Source: Odontocerum albicorne (Eukaryota; Arthropoda; Insecta; Trichoptera; Odontoceridae). From it: 64,000 nucleotides of DNA. Within the stretch, counting starts at the first letter, position 1; each line of letters opens with the position of its first letter. The notes under the pieces are model-generated. The model was given only the letters and a program-made list of their open reading frames with translations, was not told where the DNA came from and searched no databases. Of this stretch, positions 32,080-44,094 are shown piece after piece. The DNA is taken from the NCBI GenBank assembly GCA_949825065.1, contig OX463849.1, positions 41,909,234-41,973,233 on the forward strand. The letters run 5' to 3'. A program made the position numbers and the translations under genes.

Positions 32080-32700
32080 ACAACGCGAACACCAAATTCA
32101 GACACCCACGTCCTAAATCTATTCTCCGTTCCCCCCCAACTGCAAACGCCCCCGTCACTCTGAACGTCCCCTAACTGCAAATACCCCCGTCACTCTGAAT
32201 GCCCCCCCCGTCGTACTCTACACCATCACTGACACCTCCACCGGCAGACGACAGCCTTCCTCCGTAGGCAAACGCGTATCTCCCATACTTATTATATATA
32301 TGTATTAATATTTTTAAAAAAAGTCACACACGTCTCCCCACATTCCTATATATTATACATCCATCATTTTATGCTTTACTCACCATCATCTCACCTCCAT
32401 TATTTTCACCCACACCCATCTAATATATATAACCGTGTGTGACATCGCACATCCACAAATATATGTATATTCGTATGTAATATTATTTATATAATATATC
32501 ATCACATGTATACAAGTATTTAACGTCTTATTATTTCTCATAATCATTCATCAAAATTTCATAAAACTATCCCTCCCCGTCTCCTAAAAATAGGAACCAA
32601 AATATCCAAATAAAATATCATATCAGTCAGAACTTATCCGATGAAGGAGTAAGGCGTCCTACCATTGGACCGAGACTCCGAACGAGATATTCATCACTTG
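32080..32700 (-). mobile_element. Element X copy (unclassified retroposon)
   Basis: Same sequence as 56186-56811 (minus) and 59190-59740 (plus). On minus it begins CCAAGTGATGAATATCTCG, passes an A-box-like TCGGTCCAATGGTAGGAC, an AT-rich centre, and a C/G-rich minisatellite, and ends in CGCGTTGTAGTT. The junction with an R-alpha repeat lies at 32700-32860. An imperfect flanking duplication (CTAGGAAA/CTATGAAA) is possible. Confidence 0.75.
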
Positions 32701-33016
32701 GTTCATTTCCTATGAAAAATGACACGAGTTGGACCTAAGCATTGGTCTCGTAACAAACCGTGACCATTCCGCTTAAAGAGAATCTCGACATAACATAGAG
32801 GTAGAAATACGTTTTGCAGGAATTGACGTAATTAGTGAAATAAAAAAGAAGTTTAGTATTTAATATACGAGTATATTTTGAAAATGGCAACAATTATTGA
32901 AAAATAAATCATAGATTATGTTGTTTATAGTTAAGGCATTAACGTTGTGGAGGTTTAAAGACATTGTAATTTATTTTTATCAACACTGTTTATTCCAGTT
33001 TTTTGTAACGGTATAA

Positions 33017-33054
33017 CCCTACCGGTTTCAAGGCTTTCACCTCATCTTCAGGGG
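33017..33054 (-). ncRNA. Hammerhead-like motif, intact core, Penelope family 2
   Basis: On minus: CCC, CUGAAGA, U, GAGG-UGAAAG-CCUU, GAAA, CCGG, UA, GGG. All conserved core positions fit CUGANGA...GAAA, with UA as cleavage triplet end. Stem I is only three base pairs, and stem III is the palindrome CCGG, which needs a second copy. One extra U follows the core, as in family 1. Confidence 0.5.
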
Positions 33055-33219
33055 AGCACAAACAATACAAAATTCTGTTCGAACTGGTACCGATATACAC
33101 GCTTCAACGGTTGGGGGCTGAGGGGTGAGGGAGGCATGGGACGATTTCGGCCAAGAGCGGAGAGATTTTTGGGATATAACTGTTCACCACATGTTCGGAT
33201 CGATTCTGAAATGAATAAT

Positions 33220-33979
33220 CATTGTCATCGTGAAAACCATACTTTTTCTATCGATGATGCCAAATTCTTACATATTTATTTATTTAACACTTTTATTGCA
33301 ATACAATCTGGCGGGCTTATTGCCAGGCGGCAATCTCTTCCAACCAACCAGACAAAAGTAAATGAAGCAAGTTACGTGGTCGCATAAATCATTCAAATGA
33401 CTATCCATCCCCACGAAATCCATAAACATATACGTGAGAACATGCCCACAAACCCCACAAAGACGGACAGTCACCCGAACACTATTTTTCATATAAAGTG
33501 AGATATCATCAATCAAAAGGAAAGGAAAGGATGGTGGAGAGGAAAGGAAAAGAAAAATCAGGAATGAAACACGTTATTTTACTGACTAGAAATTAAGAGT
33601 TTTTTCAGTCGCTTCTTAAAGCATGCCAAGGACGGAGCGAGTCTTATATTGGTTTGTAACTGATTCCAGAGTCTCACTGCATGGACAGTAAAGGACGACG
33701 TGAAAAAAGAAGAGCGGTGAACTGGAAAGGCCAATAAACAATCTCTGTTTGAGCGTAGCGCTAATCCATGATTGGAAAGACGCTGAAAATTTTCGGCGAG
33801 ATAAGAGGGTGCATATCAGTAGTAACGGAAATAAATTGGACAGATTAGAGGCCCTAGAAATTTCTAAGTCAGTACACCGAGGCGAACATCTCGTAAACAC
33901 ATATATCCCAAAAATCTCTCCGTTGCTGGCCGAAATCGTCCCATGCCTCCCTCAGCCTTCAGCCCCCAACCGTTGAAGC
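33220..33979 (+). pseudogene. Penelope-like GIY-YIG end, split by a LINE
   Basis: The coding end (NNHCHRENHTFSIDDAKFLH) stops at 33275 at the LINE insertion and resumes at 33812 with ISSNGNKLDRLEALEISK to PSAPNR and TGA (33977-33979). Joined across the insertion the frame would be continuous, unlike the 16-kb copy with its internal stop. The YIG-motif part itself is missing here. Confidence 0.8.
33276..33811 (-). mobile_element. LINE-A 3' end inserted in Penelope element
   Basis: The target duplication CATAT flanks it (33271-33275, 33812-33816). On minus it reads the C-terminal end of a CR1/Jockey-like reverse transcriptase (QLQTNIRLAPSLACFKKRLK, then KLLISSQ and a stop), a 3' UTR of about 270 bp, and the tail GGTTGGTTGGAAGAGATTGC, GGCAATAAGCCCGCC, ending AAATAAATA. 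The 'W/Q-L-x20-FKxxLK' end is typical of these LINEs. Only this 3' end was inserted (5' truncation). Confidence 0.85.
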
Positions 33980-34025
33980 GTGTATATCGGTACCAGTTCG
34001 AACATAATTTAGTCTTGTTTGTACT

Positions 34026-34063
34026 CCCCTGAAGATGAGGTGAAAATCTTGAAACCGGTAGGG
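34026..34063 (+). ncRNA. Hammerhead-like motif, Penelope family 2, right end
   Basis: CCC, CUGAAGA, U, GAGG-UGAAAA-UCUU, GAAA, CCGG, UA, GGG. Core intact. Stem II is weakened to include G-U pairs. Confidence 0.45.
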
Positions 34064-34129
34064 TTATACCGTTACAAAAAATTGGAATAAACAGTGTTGA
34101 TAAAAATAAATTACAAAAATCATAGATTA

Positions 34130-35019
34130 CACTTAAATTTTTTTAACTCAAGACTTATAAACAAACTAATTTACTCTGCTTCAAGTGTTCACATAATCAT
34201 AGTTCTCTTTGCAGCTAACGTTCTAAATATGTCTTCAGGAAGTTTACTTATTACTTTAAACATAAAATATTCAGTATTCAGGGACCGTATCATGTTTTGT
34301 GTTCTCTTACGAGTATATTGTGAGTTATTTGTCTGGTGTGTATGCGGTGTCGTAATATATTTTATAACTACGAGTTTTCTATATGTTCGCACATGATTCG
34401 CATTTATAGTTTAATTTATATATTTACATGACTAGTTTTATTTACATGACTAATGAAAAAAAAAAGACATTATAAAAAGTTCAAAAAGTCGTTTAAAGTG
34501 GACACTTAATTTTTTAGGGGTGTAGGTTTGTTGCCTTCCATTTGCCGTGTCCCCAGTTAACTAGGTTATTGCCTGTATCTTTACGAGTACTATATAATAA
34601 CTTCGCTACAAATTATCATCAATTTGATAAACAAAGACACTTAATTATGTACGAGTATATGTATGTATCACGTGAGAAAATCCCCCGCATACTTCATCAT
34701 TTCATACAAACCAAAAATCCATTCTACAATTTCCCGCTCACCACACTCAAGAGTTCACACAAATTGCTATAACAAGATATCCCTCCTGCAAGCCCAAGGA
34801 CTTAAACTCATATCGCAATAACTACTACGCTCCAATACACTGCCTGAACTTTTCGCACTATTTTCCTTTAATTGAATTTGGTATCTTATTGTATGTCGTA
34901 AGAGCCAAATACGCATATTGCCTTTCAACAAAATATGTTTTAACTCCAATAATGGAAATTTTATCAGCTACCATGCGTATCATGTATCTCGACTGAGTTT
35001 GCTTGCTTCTCTTTGCTTC
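34130..35019. other. No recognisable feature
   Basis: AT-rich. TACGAGTA copies near 34309, 34584 and 34650. Open stretches on both strands near 34100-34400 lack support. Confidence 0.5.
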
Positions 35020-35690
35020 TCCCTGGCTCCATCCCAACTCATTGTCTGCGAAGACTGTTGGGGTCAGCTCTCCTCGTCCTCAGGTTGTATGCTTTTCTGT
35101 CCCGGACTACGTCCCCCAGGCCGTGCCTCTGCATCAGGTTATATTTTTGCACCACCCATGAATTCTTTGGTCTTCCTCTAGTTGTTATTCGAGGAAGATC
35201 CATGGAGATTGCCTGGTTGATAATGTGATCGTGTGCTCTGCGTCCAACGTGTCCATACCATCTCAATCGCGTCTCCTCCATCTTGCTGTTGATTGATCTG
35301 TTGGTTGATCTGTAACACCTAGATTTCCACGAATGCGTGAGCTTTTTATTTTGTCTCTTAGGGACACACCAGCTGACCATCTTAGCATGCGCATTTCAGC
35401 AGTTTCTATTTGCCTGGAGTAACAGTTATACATCGTTCAGCATTCGGAGCCATAGATGAGTGCGGGTCTGACAATCGTTTGGTATACTTTTCCTTTTAAC
35501 TTTACTGTCGTTTTCGGATCACATAAAACTCCCGTCATTGATCTAAACTTCATCCATCCCACACTAATTCTATGTGTTACATCTGCTGCACATCCTCCAT
35601 CGCTATGGATGAGTGATCCAAGATACTTAAAGGAGTCACAATTTGGTAATGTTTCTCCATCCATTTGCATTACGTGTCATGTATCTCTAA
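35020..35690 (-). pseudogene. Endonuclease/reverse-transcriptase LINE (LINE-D) C-terminal remnant
   Basis: The minus-strand frame 35670-35437 reads LPNCDSFKYLGSLIHSDGG, then VGWMKFRSMTGVLCDP and RPALIYGSEC, the region just after the RT domain. After a frameshift, 35380-35039 reads KMEETRLRWYGHVGRRAH, then RITTRGRPKNSWV. These are hallmark motifs of insect RTE/CR1-type polyproteins (KYLGS, YGxE(T)W, RLRWxGHVxR, GRPKxxW). Two frames and an inserted repeat of TCTGTTGGTTGATC show decay. The RT catalytic domain is absent. It is G+C richer than the flanks. Confidence 0.88.
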
Positions 35691-36440
35691 TGAGTTTGCA
35701 TTTTATTGTTTTCTTGGTTATAGTGCTAAAGAATGGATGGGCAGTGTAAGTTGGCTACGTTAAGGACCTGATACTCCCTGAAAAGTTCCGCTGCGAGATA
35801 CCGGGCAGGAAGTTTATTAATTATTTTTATGATATTTTTTTTGGGAAACTTGAAGTATGAGCTTCTGTGTTAAAGAAATAAACCAAACCGATACACCGTA
35901 GGAAAGTTCCAATTGGCGTAAAGCGAAAAATATACCTTTAAGAATATTTTTATTGAGCACATTTTGAATTGTAACCAAATTTTCTGTTTTTTTTTGCATT
36001 CAAAGCGATAAAATATTTTAAAAGATATTTTACACAATCAACGCTTTCCAAAGAAACACAACCACAGCCGCCAGCCAAAGGTGAAGAGGTGTGCAGTTTT
36101 CTGGATGTATTTGTAGGTAAAGATAAAATTCAATGTTCTTCCGTTACTTGTTATAGAAATTATTGAATCAGTCGTATTCATACACATGGTGCTTAAGTTA
36201 TTGCTTGGTACATTTTATTTAAGTAAACTGGACATGTCTAGCGTTACTCGAAGTTGATCACATTTGCTCGTACATGAACTCGACAATTGTTACTATTTTC
36301 TTAGATGAATCAAATACATAGTATTTAATACGTAACAGAAACGTATATCTTTTATTATTATTTTTTTCATTTGTACGGTAATCATCAACATTTGCAAATT
36401 GATAATGCAGATACGTTGAAGAGCGTAGCCAGTAATCGAG
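35691..36440. other. No recognisable feature
   Basis: AT-rich, no coding support. Confidence 0.5.
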
Positions 36441-36459
36441 TTTTCGGGTTAAAAACAAA

Positions 36460-36625
36460 TGAAATAATCAAGTTCGACAACCATCGTGAACAGGCAACAA
36501 CTTTCGCACACGTCTAGTGCATAAGTGTTGTGTTATAAGACGAACTCTTGACCACAATCGAACCCCAAAAATTCCGAGTGGAAATCCAGAATCTTACCAA
36601 CTTAACCACGGAGTTCGTCAGAGAT
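36460..36625 (-). mobile_element. SINE-B copy, tRNA-derived
   Basis: On plus: ACAGGCAACAACTTTCGCAC, then the inverted B box CAATCGAACCCCAAAAATTC, and ATCTTACCAACTTAACCACG as the inverted A-box region. Same body as 44640 and 55650. The mariner at 36629 abuts its end. Confidence 0.75.
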
Positions 36626-36628
36626 ATA

Positions 36629-37580
36629 CCAGGTGTGTTACCTATGAAACCGGAATTTGCTCATAGATGGCTCTAGTTGTCAATGTAGTGAGTTTCAAAC
36701 CTTTGCATTGGCGCCTTTTTTTGTGTTTACATTTGTCAATTTTTTTAACTCAACAATGCAAGTTTAATACAACTATATATATTTTCATAGCGTTGAACAT
36801 GTTTGTTTTTGAACCTGAAAACTACGGTTCGCCGACAGCATTGATTTTCTGTTACCATTTAAAGAAAACTGCTGCAGAATCGCATCGAATGCTTGTCGAA
36901 TCTTTCAGTGAGCATGCTCTAGGTAAATCACAGTGCTTTGAGTGGTTTAAAAAACGCAGAATTGCAAGCATTGTTGGATGAGGATGACAACACAACAACA
37001 ACTCGCGGATCAATTAAATGTGACACGAGAAGCCGTCTCCATACGTTTGAAAGCCATGGAAAAGATCCAGAAGGTGGGAAAATGGTTTCCACATGAACTG
37101 AATGAAAACCGAAAGTGACAGCAAGAAAACTGAAAACCCACTTGCAAAATGCCGCTCGCCAGAAACATAAGAAAATCATTTCTATGGACAGAAGACAACG
37201 ATCTGTGTTCATGATAATACACCATCGCACACAGCAAAACCATTCAAGGAAACGATTTGGCGTTTTGTTGGCAAATACTTTCGCATGCGGTTTACTCAAC
37301 AGACTTGACTCCATCCGATTACTACTTATTTGCATCGATGGGACACGCACTTGCTGAGCAGCGCTTCACTTCTTACGAAAATGTACGAAAATGGCTCGAT
37401 GATTGGTTTATCTCAAAAAAGAAAAAGGTTTTTGGCGTGGCATCCACAAATTGCTAGAGAAATGGGAAACATGTTTAGCTAGTGATGGGCAATACTTTGA
37501 ATAAAATATTTTAAACCGTTTTGATACAATAAATGTGTATTTTCTATAAAAAAAATCCGGTTTTATAGGTACAGACCTGG
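36629..37580 (+). mobile_element. Mariner element with both inverted repeats, internally deleted
   Basis: The left end CCAGGTGTGTTACCTATGAA matches the reverse complement of the right end (CCGGTTTTATAGGTACAGAC then CTGG) with few differences, giving inverted repeats of about 27 bp. TA-rich flanks fit the mariner target. The total of 952 bp is short for a mariner (about 1.3 kb), explained by an internal deletion of the transposase. Confidence 0.9.
36799..37504 (+). pseudogene. Mariner transposase remnant, catalytic core deleted
   Basis: From ATG 36799: MFVFEPENYGSPTALIFCYH, then AESHRMLVESFSEHALGK and QCFEWFKK, the first helix-turn-helix of mariner transposases. Frameshifts follow, then VSIRLKAMEKIQKVGKWFPH, the second DNA-binding motif with linker. 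The TGDE region is missing. After the deletion come remnants of the HDN block, STDLTPSDYYLFASMGHAL and AEQRFTSYENVRKWLDDW. The last frame ends GIHKLLEKWETC...YFE with TAA at 37502-37504. About a third of the protein is gone. Long minus-strand frames here (e.g. 37350-36928) are shadows. Confidence 0.88.
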
Positions 37581-39260
37581 TTTATAATTATCTAAGTTGG
37601 TTTATTTACCGATGACAAGTATTTACCGATAAAAAAATATACAATCTTACCGTTTAATATTGCTCAGTTTTTCGGTTCGTAAATAAAAAGTCAGGATTTC
37701 GCGGTACTTACCTGAAAGAAAAGAAATATGGATAATTAATACGTAATTATTCAACAAAAATAATGTTAATTTCTGCGTGAAATTTCAAAAGCATTAATGG
37801 AGATAATACAGAAAATAAAGGAATAACAAAATAAGAAAAAACGGTTCCACACTTCACAATTTCACAGAGTCACACAACTTTAAAAACAGTATTTCATAAT
37901 CTCGTTTATGGGTTGTGAGTTAGCTTCGAGTTCATTAATCTTGGATAGTTTCGTTGATAAGTTAGATTTTTCTAGGTTCGTTCTCCACATTCCACGACTA
38001 CCTTGCTTCGATATGTCTTGGAATATCTACTCGTATTTTGTGATGCTTGTACTATGATTGACTGAAAGGAAAGTCAAGTGCATCTAAAGAGCAAAGCAAT
38101 GTCATTTAATATTTATTTTGTGATGCTTTTCCATAATCGATTGAAAAGACCAATTAAGCACACATATCTACAGTGGAATAGGTAAAGAATCAAGGAAGAT
38201 AAAAAAATACTATTTGCCTGGATATTTTTCACTTTTACTTATGGATTGATTATACAAATTTACAAAACATCATGCGGTTTACATGTTTGTACCACATTAA
38301 TATGTAATTTTTTTAGGTTTTAATAAATTTGTTATTTTTATTTAAAATTCATTACAATATAAAACAAAAATAAAACTTAAATAAACATTAATTAACCTGT
38401 CCTTTTTTTGTCAAAATACTAATAATAATAATATCAGCTTTCTCGCTTACGGGCTCAATTCCAGATATTTTCTGAAAACGTCACGCTTTTAAACCTTACG
38501 CAAACCTATTTTTTTATCGTACCGATAGGTTTCATATAATTTTTAAAGCGATAATTATGTGACAAAACGATGCAAATTGACCATCAGATAATTTCAACGA
38601 CTAAGGTTAATTTTATAATCTGTAAATAAATGTTTTGAGAAAACAGTAACTCAGTCAAGAACATAAATAAATACAATTAAGAAAACAAAAAGTTTTGACC
38701 AGCACTAAGATATCATTTTTTTTTGAAGAGATGCAACAAACCTTACGAGATATGGATTATGTATATCATATTAACATAGTTAGAGATGAAAGAAAATGAG
38801 CAAATAAAAATAATATATCGCAGACAGCCAATGAGATATTTAAACAGCAAACGTGCAGTATCGTATTATGTAAAGTTAGCTCGTTCAAGTATAACAAAGC
38901 TTTTCATCCTCCCCTGGGGCAGATGCAAACTCGTTGTAATGGATGCCTGCATTCGGCTAAAGTTAAAGAACGAATTACACTTGTGCGGAGGCTAAGGAAA
39001 ACGGGTTCAAGTTAACTGAGCGCCGTTAACAAAACGTCAAGCACGTTTAAATGCGCACTTTGACTAGAGGCAATTAATGCAAAGTTAAACTTTTTCTCAA
39101 GTTTATTTTAGTTTATTCAATTGAAACTTTTGGTGTGTTAAGTATGAATTCTTAAATACATCTAAATGTTTAACCACTTCGTTTGTAGTTATAAAGTTAA
39201 TATAGAGGGCATAAACTAGCAAAATAGTTCTACCCTCCTTTATCGATTGTTTATTATTTA
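37581..39260. other. No recognisable feature
   Basis: AT-rich. A short G+C-richer patch at 38905-39060 (CTCCCCTGGGGCAGATGC) has no recognised identity. Confidence 0.45.
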
Positions 39261-39274
39261 TGTATTAGTCGTGT

Positions 39275-39380
39275 TGCTGGTAACTCCCCGGTGGCCTGGG
39301 ACTGGGCAGATGATCCGCCTCCACTCCTCCCAGTCTTGAGTCATCTTGAACCGCTTGTCCTGTCAGGTAGACGAGTTTTT
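39275..39380. other. G+C-rich patch, possible LINE remnant
   Basis: GGTGGCCTGGGACTGGGCAG and CCACTCCTCCCAGTCTTGAG resemble the 'W-x-R/T-D' ends of insect LINEs read on minus, but no frame could be followed. Flanks up to 40640 are AT-rich without features. Confidence 0.25.
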
Positions 39381-40649
39381 TGTGTGTTTTACATTCACCC
39401 TTTCACGTTCTTACATTCATCCCCAATACCTTCCTACCGTGCTTAAGATTTTCTGATTCTATTATATTGAAGAATTGACACCATTTTCAGTTTGTTTAAT
39501 TGATTTTTGTCCTTTATATTTTGTCCTTTATATAATATAATTTAAAAACTAAGGATGTTTTTAAATATTACGGTACAATGTTTACCGCTTTTTTAACTGT
39601 TCACGTTTCACGTCCTTAATTTGAACTAGGATTAATCCACATGGGCAAAGTTATGTTAAATTTGATGTTAGTTTCGTCTGAAATGTCAAAACATGAATTA
39701 CTTCCAAGCAAGTAAATATTTACTAATGCTGATACCTTTATACTGGAATTGTTCTAGACAATGAGCGAGCACGCCTTCCAGTTAGGGTTTATTTGGTACG
39801 GAAAACACAAACTAATCTTGAGCACAAACTGGTAATTTCCTATTAAATGAAATTAAATGTAGAGGTTAATTTAATTTTCTTGAAATTTCCCACATTTCTT
39901 TCTGTTCCAAGATGCAAACCACTTGAAAATTTTTAAGACGACTCAGAATAAACTTCCAATTTCCTGATCCTACAGATAACTATTATTTATATCTGAACTA
40001 ATGCTGAAATCTAGATCTATGTGTTATCACAATTAAAAGCCTTTTGATTTGCTTTATACTAATTTATTTATTTATTTATTTATACTCGTAGTACAAGTTA
40101 TAATCTGATGAATTTATCATTTAATGTCAATCGATTAAAATTTCTTCAATGTAAAATTTAAGAATATACTCGTATAGTAAAATACAAATTACGAGAGAAA
40201 AGAATCACTACGTCATATCGATCCTTGAATGTTAACGAAATTAAGTAAGAATAAGTCAAATAAAACGAGCAAAAAAATATACAAAAATATTTTTCACAAT
40301 TGATTAAAATTCATGAATAAGTCAAGACTTATGTAAGTCAAGACATTCAATATGCTAGCCATGCATTCTCTATCCCTTTTACCTGTGCTTTTATTGCATT
40401 TCATATTCAACCTACTTTTGTCTCTAGCCCTACCAGTATTGATGTCACTCGATGGCTAAATGTCAGATTCACTCGAGCATATCCAAATGCATGTACTTGT
40501 ATGGTACAAGTAGTCTAATATTTGATTATCATGAAAACACTAAAGTTAATTCGATATATAGGTGAATAATAAATAGATTAAATTAAATGAATATTTTTAT
40601 GAAGATGAGAAAAGCACCAAATTATTAAGACAATACAGTGTCTGAGGGC

Positions 40650-40915
40650 CTCAGTAAACGGAAAGGTGGCCGACGGACCTCAAACCTGCATCTCCTCCGT
40701 TTCCCGGGCGTGTTATCATTCATTACGCCAAGCATCGCTGCGACCCAAACATGACACCCTACATTTTAAAGTCGGCATCTCTCTCATTCATTGTTACATA
40801 ATTATTCTTGTGACGTGTCACACACAATACGTGAGGCCGTGGTGTTATGAATAACACACCCACTCAGCACGCAGAGGAGATACGGGTTCGAGTCCCATCG
40901 ACAACCTTTCGTTTT
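40650..40915 (+). other. G+C-richer segment with a tRNA-like 3' half
   Basis: 40830-40910 reads GAGGCCGTGGTGTTATGAAT and then GATACGGGTTCGAGTCCCAT, an intact B-box-like motif with a weak A box. The arms do not close into a cloverleaf. Probably a SINE head of another family. 40650-40790 is G+C-rich and unidentified. Confidence 0.4.
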
Positions 40916-41309
40916 AATGACGCCCTCAATGTTTTGCGTGTCAAAAATTTGTATTTATCTCCTATTTAAAATAAAATTAACCAACGAAAGTTGAAGTAAA
41001 AAATAAATATGAACTCAGCTTTATTTTATCCATTATCCATAAAATTTTATCTAAACGTTTGCCAAAGTATAGAGCTGTTTAACGAAAATCATCCATAATT
41101 CATGAGCGAATTGCACCTAAATCGGATCCTGTTATAACAAAATGTAATATTAACCTCTACATAAATCAATACATTGTTCAAACAAGGCTGAAATTACATT
41201 TATTGGAAAATAAATAAATTACTCTGAAGTAATAGTTCCATATTTGTAATTCTATGTCAATAAACTTGCGTGAATTTGACATTTTAACAATAATAACAAA
41301 AATACAATT

Positions 41310-41650
41310 TAAATGGCGCAGTTTAGTGAGCAGGCTCCTATACAGTACTCTAGCTCGGGATTCGAGACCGCTATTGTTAACAGATTAAAAATATTACAAA
41401 ATATCATCACTGTCAACCAGGGTCGATTCACTGCTGGATGAAGGTCTCCCCAAGTTGAATCCAAGTACGAGTAGTTCGGTTTTTTGCTCGTTAATGCCAT
41501 GTGATGCTGCCATGCTTCCTGATTTCATCTATCCAGCGTACCTTCGGTCTTCTTCTGGGCCTCTTTATGCCTCTTGGGTACCATTGGACTATTTCGGATG
41601 TCCATCGGGAGTCTGACATTCTGGCTACGTATCCGGCCCATTGCCACTTC
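41310..41650 (-). pseudogene. LINE-E 3' end with tail
   Basis: The minus strand from 41650 to about 41405 reads decayed reverse-transcriptase C-terminus. Recognisable are 'RRPxxRWMDEIRKHG'-type and 'W-x-LGETFIQQ' motifs (the usual 'R..W..LGEAYVQQW' end). The 3' tail 41403-41310 (GACAGATTAAAAATATT reversed, then GGCGC) is the same as four loose tail fragments elsewhere. Stops throughout. Confidence 0.65.
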
Positions 41651-41654
41651 ATTA

Positions 41655-41848
<194 letters not shown>

Positions 41849-41849
41849 T

Positions 41850-42900
41850 TAACACCCCGCCACTTCCCTGTCGGTTACGCAGAGATTACTGAGAGCCTTT
41901 CTTTCCTATCTCAACACACATCAACCCCTCTTCCACGTCCATATACTACAATACATTTTCATACAACTCCGTCGACTTCTCTGACTTTCTACATTTTCTT
42001 CTTTCAAAATCTCATACAATTGATCCAACTATAGTTTCCTAAGTCTTTCTCAACCTTCCCCTCACATTGCACCGTATATTTGTGTTGATAGTATTTCTTC
42101 ATTCATTCGTTTTGCATGCCCAAACCACTTCAGAACCAAAGTACTCTTCTTCATCTTACTCGACACATCAGCCTTAAATTCATCCCAAATCACTTCAATC
42201 CGTGTGTAGTCATAAATTATTATCACCGTTATTATTCTTAATGTACGCATTTCTATATAATTTATTCGGCTCTTTTCAGTCTTTTTCCGTGTCCATGTCT
42301 CACTTCCATGCTTCAAAGTTGCTACTAGAACACCGGTGTCGTGGACTATTATTTTAGAACATTTTGATGCTGTTCAATTCAAGTATACATGGTATATGTT
42401 TTATTGCCCCATTAACATATTTTCGTATTGCTACACGCCGTTCGACATCCTTTTAACTCTTCCATCATCTGAAAATATACTACCCAAATAGCTGAATTCC
42501 TCAATTTGCTCTATTCTTTCATTTTTCACTTACGTGTCGTATTTATTTTTACTTTCATAATATTCAAGTTAGTACCATGACTTGGATTTTGTAAAATTCA
42601 TTCTTAGATCTTTCTGTTTGCATAACTCATACAATTTATTTCTTATATCCTGCAATTCATCTTCATTCCTGCTTACACTAATATGTCCTCAGTACACATC
42701 AAACCGCAAACATTCCCATTCGACAGTTTTATATCACCCGTTGACATATATTATGTAGTTTTTTCACACATGAATTTATGTAAATATTTAACCATCAGAA
42801 ATACTGCATCCTTGTTTTACCTCTTTTGAAATATCAAACCACTTAATCGATGCACCGTTCACACTAATATATGCTCCACTTTCTGCCTTTAATGGCGCAA
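41850..42900 (-). pseudogene. RTE-like LINE, longest copy here
   Basis: The minus-strand 3' end is at 41850 (CCACTTCCCTGTCGGTTACG on plus). An open stretch 42316-42062 reads GSETWTRKKTEKSRINYIEM, then STLVLKWFGHAKRMNEEILS. Further upstream (42320-42900) come decayed parts of the RT thumb/palm region, including sequence related to 'VYxxDIVL/ADDT' blocks shared with 58200-58560. Many stops. Covers roughly 1 kb of the 3' half of the element. Confidence 0.8.
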
Positions 42901-44090
42901 TGTCACATAATTACAAAATAATAATAAAATAAGTTAAGGATAGGAAGGTAATACTAAGGCCCCTGGATTTGGCACTCCTCCGCATCGGCATTTGTTTAGA
43001 AAACCATATTTGGTAAGAAAACCGCAGAAAACTTACCAAGGAAAGACGAACTACTAAGAAACATGAAAGTAACATTTGACTTTAGGTGTGGTGTAGTGTG
43101 TGCGTAGAGTGTTCATATATATAATCATAAATTTTGCAACTGATTATGGTATTTATTAGATTACAGAATTTTACACCGGACTGATCCAAAAAATATGGTT
43201 TAAAATTTTAAAATAAATAACGTCCGAACAATCGAATTCCATTTCACTGAAAACCGCCCTTTTATACATATTAATAATCTTTTAATAAAGGATTTTAAAT
43301 AACGCAAACAAACGATGATAAACGACATTCGATTATTTACTTGTTATGAAAATATGGTTAGATCAACTGAATGAAATTAAAAAAGGAAAAGTTAGAAGTA
43401 AGATAAACAAAAGAAACTGTATAAGAATATATGGAGGAGGCGATGAAAGTACGTCGTAATAGAAACATTTGATGATCGGGCTTACCCTAAGAGAGAAAAG
43501 GTATTATTGTTTGTATTATTTGAGCCTTATTATTTTTATTACAAATTTTTTTTACATCTCGAATAATTTTCAATTTTGAGACTAAAATAAAAATTCAAAC
43601 ATTATTCAACGTAAAACATATACGTGTTGAGTTTGGTCCTTTCATTTTTCCAAATTATATTTTAATATTTTATTATAGATTTGGGGTTTGATTCATATTT
43701 TTGTGAAGATTATTGTGTTTTTTCGTAATTAAACGAATGATTTTATGTTTATATTTTTTATAAATGGATTTTTTGTGTGCATGTTGTTTCATGAAAGTTC
43801 TTTCATGCGTGTGATACTGCCCAGGGCTTTAGCCTGCTGTGTGCTGGTCTATGTGGTGGAGGTATATGCTAATTTCTTTAATTTTAAAATCACATTAATA
43901 TTTATACTTTGCAACATCTCGTGTTTTGTATTGATACGCATCATAAATTCAAAATCAATTTCTGAAAAAAATGGAACATAAAATAAGATGCCTCTCAGCC
44001 CATTTTCTTTATAAAGCGACACGGTTCGTATGCCCAGTGGGTGGTATTCATACAGGCATAAGACAAAAGTAGGTTAAATAAAAAGCAAAA
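42901..44090. other. No firm feature
   Basis: AT-rich except 43820-43865 (GGGCTTTAGCCTGCTGTGTG), which is preceded by CCAG and followed by GTATAT, as in a tiny exon. Its frame does not join the candidate exon at 45094, so I leave it unassigned. Confidence 0.35.
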
Positions 44091-44094
44091 GTAT

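Larger units (their letters stand above)
32919..34116 (+). mobile_element. Penelope-like family 2 copy with target duplication
   Basis: Flanked by a 13-bp duplication AAATCATAGATTA (32906-32918, 34117-34129). The left terminal repeat is inverted relative to the right one (about 33960-34116), as at 15837-16646. The left part also carries an inverted copy of the terminal GTACCAGTTCGAAC region and the end of coding. The body is interrupted by a LINE-A fragment (33276-33811). Confidence 0.9.

Noticed and set aside
36928..37350. 140-codon minus-strand open frame
   Set aside because: It is antisense to the decayed mariner transposase, whose motifs are clear on the plus strand.
40830..40912. Second tRNA gene
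   Set aside because: A good B box is present, but acceptor and anticodon stems cannot be formed; better read as a SINE head.
43820..43866. 37-bp possible mini-exon (CCAG before, GTATAT after)
   Set aside because: Weak polypyrimidine tract, and its frame meets a stop when joined to the exon candidate at 45094.
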